A stretch of 64,000 bases of DNA from the IMG/VR virus record IMGVR_UViG_3300044213_000060, positions 28,903 through 92,902 of that record; one strand, 5' to 3'. Origin of the DNA: a virus. A model generated the notes under the pieces. It searched no databases. It was not told where the DNA came from and was given only the letters and a program-made list of their open reading frames with translations. Of the stretch, positions 60,255 through 64,000 are shown in pieces (position 1 is the first letter of the stretch; each line of letters starts with the position of its first letter). The position numbers were made by a program, and so were the translations under genes.

Positions 60255-60592
60255 TTATTTTCCTTTTTAAATTCCTTTACTGCCTTAACCGCAGTTTCTA
60301 ATGTTCGTGCATAGTCTAGGGCCTGTTGCTCGGTCATAACGATGCTTGCTTCGTATTTGACATATCCTGTAGTTAGCAATTGCCAAATATGTTGCCATCT
60401 GTTTTTGCTCCACCAATTTGTCTTTTGTTGAGTATATGTAGTAACCGAAACACCGCTGGCGTCGGCTTCTACCCAGACATTATGATTACAATCGCTATTG
60501 CCACATTGGCAAACTACTCCATACACCATAGAGCCGCCCCAGTCGTTTTGTTTGTACACACCTGCTAAGGGTTCTGTGATTTTAGTAGCCAT
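60251..60592 (-). CDS. Conserved phage protein with Cys cluster
   Basis: A 113-residue protein. V-C-Q-C-G-N-S-D-C-N-H near residues 27-37 looks like a small zinc site; V-W-V-E-A-D-A-S-G-V-S-V and N-R-W-Q-H-I-W-Q-L-L-T-T-G follow, a pattern I associate with T4-like marine phages. The function is unknown. Its stop overlaps the metK start by 4 bases (ATGA). Confidence 0.65.
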   Translation of the reverse strand: MATKITEPLAGVYKQNDWGGSMVYGVVCQCGNSDCNHNVWVEADASGVSVTTYTQQKTNWWSKNRWQHIWQLLTTGYVKYEASIVMTEQQALDYARTLETAVKAVKEFKKENK

Positions 60593-60828
60593 AGTACATG
60601 TTCCTTACTATCATGCCAACGAAATTCAAAAACAGGATCACCGGGCCCAGTCCACATCGCCGACCCTTCCACGGCAGTTGTTAACCACAACCAACGACCA
60701 GTTATATTACAACGGCGTGGCCACCACAGGAAACGTTCCATCCATACTGCTCGACGATAAAACGATTCTTCTAACTGATCTCTATCCCACCCCGGAGGTG
60801 CTTGTGACACTGAATCCAACGGCATCAT
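60565..60828 (-). CDS. Small Trp/Arg-rich phage protein
   Basis: An 87-residue protein from ATG 60828, which overlaps the queE stop (ATGA); a TTG at 60837 opens the same frame but is less likely. It has A-P-P-G-W-D-R-D near residue 10 and many Trp/Arg (R-F-L-W-W-P-R-R, R-W-L-W-L). The function is unknown; nucleic-acid or peptide binding is possible. Confidence 0.6.
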   Translation of the reverse strand: MMPLDSVSQAPPGWDRDQLEESFYRRAVWMERFLWWPRRCNITGRWLWLTTAVEGSAMWTGPGDPVFEFRWHDSKEHVLWLLKSQNP

Positions 60829-61673
60829 GTACCCCAAGCGTTCCGGAATAAGGGAACTTGGAGTCTATCGCTATAACGCCAACCACGTTTCATTGCCGCA
60901 AGTGCAACATTCTTAGCGTTTAAATTATAAACACTTTCTACACCACCTGTGGGCATTAAGTATACATGTCCACTAAACCCGGCCGCTCTATATTCTTTAA
61001 CTGCTCGGTTTGCATCTTTAACATCCTCATCTGTGGCTACTACAAATTTTAAATATGCAGTTCCGTAGTCTTGATAGTCAAACACAATCTCCGGCTTAAT
61101 TGCATCTTCCCATGTTTCTCCACTAACAGGAAGTTTAGCACTAACACTAAAGGTAATTTCTCTGCCGGGTTTACTAGCGGTCCACTCTGTTAAGTATTGT
61201 TTGAATTCTGGAGTTAATGATTGAGTGCCATTTGTTTCAAAAGTAATTTCTTTTAATCCTGTCATTGCAGGATGATCCAACAAGTCTGGGTAAGCACGTT
61301 GCCAACCTAACAATGGCTCGCCTCCGGTGATGACAAGATGCTCGTCCCTCCAGGTGTTATGTGGGAGAATGTGCATGATTCTATCTGCAATGGCATCACT
61401 TGAAAGCATAGGACTAAGTTCTTTAAAATCAGGATGCCAACTAGCGTAACTATCACAACCTGTAGAAACGAGAGGAAGTTCTTCATAATTATTAAATAAA
61501 TGTACCACTTGTGCAATTTCTTCGGCTTCGGTGCTTAGTTCGCCTTTGGGCATGCCAAAACCGGCACATTTAAAATTACAGCCAAAGACACGCAAGAACA
61601 CACTAGGTACCCCCATGTATCTACCTTCACCTTGGATGCTATAAAATAACTCTGCGACTTTTAGTTTACTCAT
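60825..61673 (-). CDS. queE: 7-carboxy-7-deazaguanine synthase (phage QueE type)
   Basis: A 282-residue radical-SAM enzyme converting carboxytetrahydropterin to CDG in the 7-deazaguanine pathway. S-I-Q-G-E-G-R-Y-M-G-V-P-S at 12-24 and T-G-G-E-P-L-L-G are typical. The cluster cysteines are C32-x3-C36, but the third (C73, in G-C-D-S-Y-A-S-W) comes 36 residues later instead of two, so a long loop lies inside the motif. The C-D pair after the loop matches the C-D-T of ordinary QueE. QueC, QueD and FolE are not in the window. The enzyme may feed phage DNA or tRNA 7-deazaguanine, or cofactors unknown. Confidence 0.9.
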   Translation of the reverse strand: MSKLKVAELFYSIQGEGRYMGVPSVFLRVFGCNFKCAGFGMPKGELSTEAEEIAQVVHLFNNYEELPLVSTGCDSYASWHPDFKELSPMLSSDAIADRIMHILPHNTWRDEHLVITGGEPLLGWQRAYPDLLDHPAMTGLKEITFETNGTQSLTPEFKQYLTEWTASKPGREITFSVSAKLPVSGETWEDAIKPEIVFDYQDYGTAYLKFVVATDEDVKDANRAVKEYRAAGFSGHVYLMPTGGVESVYNLNAKNVALAAMKRGWRYSDRLQVPLFRNAWGT

Positions 61674-62025
61674 AAATTGATGACCATTTTTTAAGTTTGT
61701 TGAATTTTGCCTGTTTGTTTTCGTCTAACTTGTCTGTATTTAGAATACCTTGATCTACTAGAATATCTATCATTGCTAACACATCGCCTACTTCTTGTTC
61801 GAGAGTTGCTCGATGCGTTAAATGGGTATGGTATGACATTTCGTCTATACCAAATCTTTGTATTTTACTTACTTCTTGGATTATTTCGGCACATTCTTCG
61901 GAAAGAATAACTAATGCTTCTAATATTTTGCTATCAACTGCATTGATTTTTTTGTATACAGTAAAATTACGTGATTCTCGTTCAGCACGTTGTTCTATGT
62001 GATTATTTAATTTTTTTGCTAACAT
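61666..62025 (-). CDS. MazG-like nucleotide pyrophosphohydrolase
   Basis: A 119-residue protein from ATG 62025, which overlaps the previous stop (TAATG); the open frame extends to 62109. It has the all-alpha NTP-PPase signature E43-E44-C-A-E47 and E78-V-G-D81 that binds magnesium. The N-terminal L-N-N-H-I-E-Q-R-A-E-R-E-S-R-N-F helix leads in. Such proteins hydrolyse (d)NTPs or alter ppGpp in phages. It overlaps queE by 8 bases. Confidence 0.85.
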   Translation of the reverse strand: MLAKKLNNHIEQRAERESRNFTVYKKINAVDSKILEALVILSEECAEIIQEVSKIQRFGIDEMSYHTHLTHRATLEQEVGDVLAMIDILVDQGILNTDKLDENKQAKFNKLKKWSSIYE

Positions 62026-62204
62026 TATTGATTCCAATGACGTATAACACCTGCTACAATGAACAGATTTGTTACTATAGATATTAACACAATTGTTGTA
62101 CGGATGCAAGCAATTAAATCTGCTTCTTTGTCCGAATCACCGGCCTTTTCACCTAATGCCTTTGCCCATAATCTCCAGCATTTTTTAATGATTTCTTTTA
62201 CCAT
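62025..62204 (-). CDS. Small conserved membrane protein
   Basis: A 59-residue protein from ATG 62204 (upstream start at 62243 is possible). It reads C-W-R-L-W-A-K-A-L-G-E-K-A near residue 9, D-K-E-A-D near 25, then a membrane span and V-I-R-H-W-N. This sequence pattern is one I know from T4-like cyanophages; the function is unknown. Coupled to the MazG-like gene by TAATG. Confidence 0.7.
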   Translation of the reverse strand: MVKEIIKKCWRLWAKALGEKAGDSDKEADLIACIRTTIVLISIVTNLFIVAGVIRHWNQ

Positions 62205-62526
62205 CAAATACACAATTGAATAATAAATTTTGTTCGCCATCATTTATTACACGATGGAAAGCACCATCTGGAATTAGTACAATATCTCCAGCGGTAACAT
62301 AAAATGGTTCATCTGACTCATCACCAACAATCATCTGTCCGTGTCCGGAGACAAAAATATAAACTTCTTCTTGTCCTGGGTGACGATGTCCTCTAGTTTG
62401 TTGCCCTACTCGTAATTTGGTACTACTTAATACCAGATTTTTTAATGTCTTGTTATCTTTTAACACATAGGTTTCGTTGTCTTTTACAACTTCTCCACCT
62501 ATGTCATAAATGCTATACTTATTCAT
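62185..62526 (-). CDS. Cupin-domain protein
   Basis: A 113-residue single-cupin protein. Motif 1 is G-H47-R-H49-x4-E54-V-Y and motif 2 G-D-I-V-L-I-P-D-G-A-F-H91, giving the metal-binding H-H-E-H set. Possible roles are sugar isomerase/epimerase-like or dioxygenase activity; many small cupins in sugar-nucleotide pathways look like this. The substrate is unknown. Confidence 0.88.
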   Translation of the reverse strand: MNKYSIYDIGGEVVKDNETYVLKDNKTLKNLVLSSTKLRVGQQTRGHRHPGQEEVYIFVSGHGQMIVGDESDEPFYVTAGDIVLIPDGAFHRVINDGEQNLLFNCVFDGKRNH

Positions 62527-63031
62527 AATCTGCTTCTGTTTTAATAACTACATTGCCCTCATCGTTGGCTTCAATGATACGCACAATATCGCCTGCTTCA
62601 TTTTTAATGGCAATCGGACCCCAGATCCACCAGTCAGTATCACTTTGACGCCAACGATCATCTTCACGATCTTCTAATTCATATGGACTATTTTCCTCAA
62701 GGAATTCACGAATTTCTTCCTCTTCCTCTTCATCAAGTCCTTCGATTTCAATATCATACCAGCAACCGCCATCAAACAGTTCAACAAGTTCAACATACTC
62801 AATATTATTAACTTCACAGTCTAGCATGTTGATACTATCTTTTTTACCATCGCCTCCAGGAAGTTCTACAAACTCAAACTCGGGTGGATTGTCGTCTGTA
62901 GTATCTACCGTCCATTCTCCGTAACGATAACCATTAACAACAGTTACCTTACCTTCGCCTTCACGTTGATAGTATGTTTCAACTTCTTGAACATTCTTTT
63001 TATGATATGTACTTACATTCCATGTTGCCAT
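62519..63031 (-). CDS. Acidic conserved phage protein
   Basis: A 170-residue very acidic protein (runs of Glu near residue 100: L-D-E-E-E-E-E-E-I-R-E-F). It starts M-A-T-W-N-V-S-T-Y-H-K-K-N-V and includes V-N-G-Y-R-Y-G-E-W-T-V and D-T-D-W-W-I-W-G-P. I recall similar proteins in T4-like marine phages without known function. The acidity may mimic DNA (speculative). It overlaps the cupin gene by 8 bases. Confidence 0.65.
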   Translation of the reverse strand: MATWNVSTYHKKNVQEVETYYQREGEGKVTVVNGYRYGEWTVDTTDDNPPEFEFVELPGGDGKKDSINMLDCEVNNIEYVELVELFDGGCWYDIEIEGLDEEEEEEIREFLEENSPYELEDREDDRWRQSDTDWWIWGPIAIKNEAGDIVRIIEANDEGNVVIKTEADYE

Positions 63032-63032
63032 T

Positions 63033-63362
63033 TTAATTCTCCTGCAAAAATATTTCTAATTTTAATTGAAGTTCGGGACCTAACCATCTTACACCTTCGG
63101 AATGATCTCTAAGATCATCCTTGATACTTTCATGTAGCAATATACTATTTGTCTCATGATTGACTCGCAAGAATGATTCTATAAAGTCTTTATTATACGT
63201 GGAATATACAACTTGGTACATAGGTAATGGGTGAGGACCTACGGGTTGATCCCAAACTCTACCTAGTGTACATCCAGGCTGATTGGTGAACCATTCCCTT
63301 ATTGCCATAGCTGTGTATCGTTCAGTGGGTGTACCCCAGTATATGTGTGCGTGATAGTCCAT
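63033..63362 (-). CDS. DOPA 4,5-dioxygenase-like protein
   Basis: A 109-residue protein matching the small bacterial DOPA-dioxygenase family: Y-H-A-H-I-Y-W at the N-terminus, G-P-H-P-L-P-M-Y-Q-V near 42, a S-I-L-L-H-E strand near 74 and W-L-G near 93. The H-x-H and G-P-H-P histidines are the likely iron ligands. Family members open catechol rings, but small bacterial versions mostly lack proven substrates. It is coupled to the small gene upstream (TAATG). Confidence 0.82.
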   Translation of the reverse strand: MDYHAHIYWGTPTERYTAMAIREWFTNQPGCTLGRVWDQPVGPHPLPMYQVVYSTYNKDFIESFLRVNHETNSILLHESIKDDLRDHSEGVRWLGPELQLKLEIFLQEN

Positions 63363-63535
63363 TATTTAAACGTTATAGTATCAAAAATTATTACCATGCC
63401 TGTGAATAACATCACCAGACTAATGGAACCGGGGTCAACGATATAAGTAGCCAATCCTGCGCCTATATTATAACCTCCTAGAGCGTACCCGATTCTTTTT
63501 CGATGCCTACTAAACCAATCTAAAAATTTATTCAT
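63362..63535 (-). CDS. Small membrane protein, 57 residues
   Basis: The ATG at 63535 overlaps the preceding TGA (ATGA) and the TAA overlaps the next ATG (TAATG). The N-terminus is basic (F-S-R-H-R-K-R-I-G-Y), followed by a Gly-rich hydrophobic stretch and a second span (I-S-L-V-M-L-F-T-G-M-V-I-I-F). Two membrane helices are likely. The function is unknown; the double coupling and composition support a real gene. Confidence 0.7.
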   Translation of the reverse strand: MNKFLDWFSRHRKRIGYALGGYNIGAGLATYIVDPGSISLVMLFTGMVIIFDTITFK

Positions 63536-63771
63536 TCTTCAACTCCAAAATGTTTTCGAATCTGTTCGCCAATACTTCGACCGGCCCACGTAGGATGGTC
63601 CTCACAAGTCTGTAACATTTTTCGCACAATCAACTCAGCGAACTTGGCCAATTCTTCATCATAGTTGCTTGACCAGTCAATAGTGTCGCCTTCGGGTCGC
63701 CAACTTTCATCAGCCCAAAAGATAAATCCAGCCTGCTCTGCTAATTCTAAAAATCTTTCTTTGTTCATCAT
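63532..63771 (-). CDS. Small phage protein, A-G-F / K-F-A-E-L-I-V family
   Basis: A 79-residue protein: L-A-E-Q-A-G-F near the start, K-F-A-E-L-I-V-R-K near 43, a conserved-looking I-x-K-H-F-G-V ending. It is paralogous to the next gene upstream. Similar proteins are common across tailed phages with no known role. Coupled by ATGA at both ends. Confidence 0.7.
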   Translation of the reverse strand: MMNKERFLELAEQAGFIFWADESWRPEGDTIDWSSNYDEELAKFAELIVRKMLQTCEDHPTWAGRSIGEQIRKHFGVEE

Positions 63772-63980
63772 TTAACTCCGAAATGTTTTAATACACTATT
63801 CTTTACCTTTAACCGAACATCAGGATGTGAATTTACAGGCATACTTACTTCAGCAACACCAGCACATTCTTTCACAATCAACTCGGCAAACTTTTCAAAC
63901 TTGTGTTCAATGCCTAATCGTTCCATTTCAGGCTGATGGAATCCTGCCTCATTGAATAAGTGTAGTAATCGTTTATTCAT
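63768..63980 (-). CDS. Small phage protein, paralogue of neighbour
   Basis: A 70-residue protein with L-F-N-E-A-G-F, K-F-A-E-L-I-V-K-E-C and a L-K-H-F-G-V ending, mirroring the gene at 63532. The pair probably arose by tandem duplication. Its ATG overlaps the stop of a further gene cut by the window edge. Confidence 0.7.
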   Translation of the reverse strand: MNKRLLHLFNEAGFHQPEMERLGIEHKFEKFAELIVKECAGVAEVSMPVNSHPDVRLKVKNSVLKHFGVK

Positions 63981-64000
63981 TCCAGCAGATCCTCTTCCCA
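63977..64000 (-). CDS. 3' end of a gene cut by the window edge
   Basis: Read on the minus strand from the edge, an open frame gives W-E-E-D-L-L-E and then TGA at 63979-63977, which overlaps the ATG of the next gene (ATGA), the same coupling used throughout this operon. Only the last seven residues are inside the window, so nothing can be said about the product. Confidence 0.5.
   Translation of the reverse strand, partial: WEEDLLE

Noticed and set aside
1-64000. tRNA or rRNA genes
   Set aside because: No tRNA T-arm or acceptor pattern could be recognised by eye on either strand, and no rRNA sequence was seen; a covariance-model search would be needed to exclude a divergent tRNA.

Overview
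The window is about 64 kb of an AT-rich tailed bacteriophage genome, most probably a large T4-like phage related to those of marine and freshwater bacteria (inference). The support is a giant baseplate or tail-fibre gene followed by fibre genes, a T4 RNase H-type 5' exonuclease, a CobS-like AAA+ ATPase with a metallopeptidase/VWA partner, phage-type QueE, a MazG-like protein, ThyA and DHFR, and very tight gene packing with many ATGA start/stop overlaps. No tRNA, rRNA, integrase, transposase or CRISPR array was seen, and no stretch longer than about 150 bases lacks a gene. The host cannot be told from this sequence. The first gene is cut by the left edge and a gene on the minus strand is cut by the right edge.

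Layout. 1-15195 (+): virion proteins, comprising a giant protein with an FG-GAP-like beta-propeller, two fibre genes sharing an N-terminal domain, and between them a complete secreted-type sedolisin (S53) protease. 15212-19778 (mostly +): a strong promoter/hairpin, GT-A-like proteins and a GIY-YIG homing endonuclease on the opposite strand. 19765-29758 (+): eight consecutive radical-SAM genes, each with an extra N-terminal cysteine set resembling a SPASM/twitch domain. 29727-35607 (+): unknown genes, three SGNH-hydrolase-like proteins, a NodU/TobZ-type carbamoyltransferase, a seven-iron ferredoxin and a P-loop kinase fused to DUF2061. 35999-44316 (+): a DNA methyltransferase, the CobS/CobT-like pair and many small phage genes, with terminator-promoter cassettes between them. 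44313-47762 (+): DHFR, thymidylate synthase, an NAD-dependent epimerase and a DegT-type aminotransferase. 47750-51964 (-): a 1404-residue repeat protein whose start codon overlaps that of a divergent glycosyltransferase-like gene (51963-53105, +). 53073-64000 (-): a compact operon with the 5' exonuclease, two SGNH proteins, AhcY, a QueF-like protein lacking the catalytic cysteine, MetK, QueE, a MazG-like protein, a cupin, a DOPA-dioxygenase-like protein and small genes.

How the parts may work together. Nine predicted radical-SAM enzymes (eight in tandem plus QueE) need S-adenosylmethionine and low-potential electrons. The same window carries a SAM synthetase, a SAH hydrolase to clear the methyltransferase by-product, a SAM-dependent methyltransferase and a ferredoxin of the Azotobacter FdI type. 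The GT-like proteins, epimerase, aminotransferase, carbamoyltransferase and SGNH proteins suggest that a sugar or glycan is built and decorated. My working hypothesis is a phage-encoded tailoring pathway in which the tandem radical-SAM enzymes modify a sugar nucleotide, a surface glycan or a virion protein. The substrate is not visible in the sequence.
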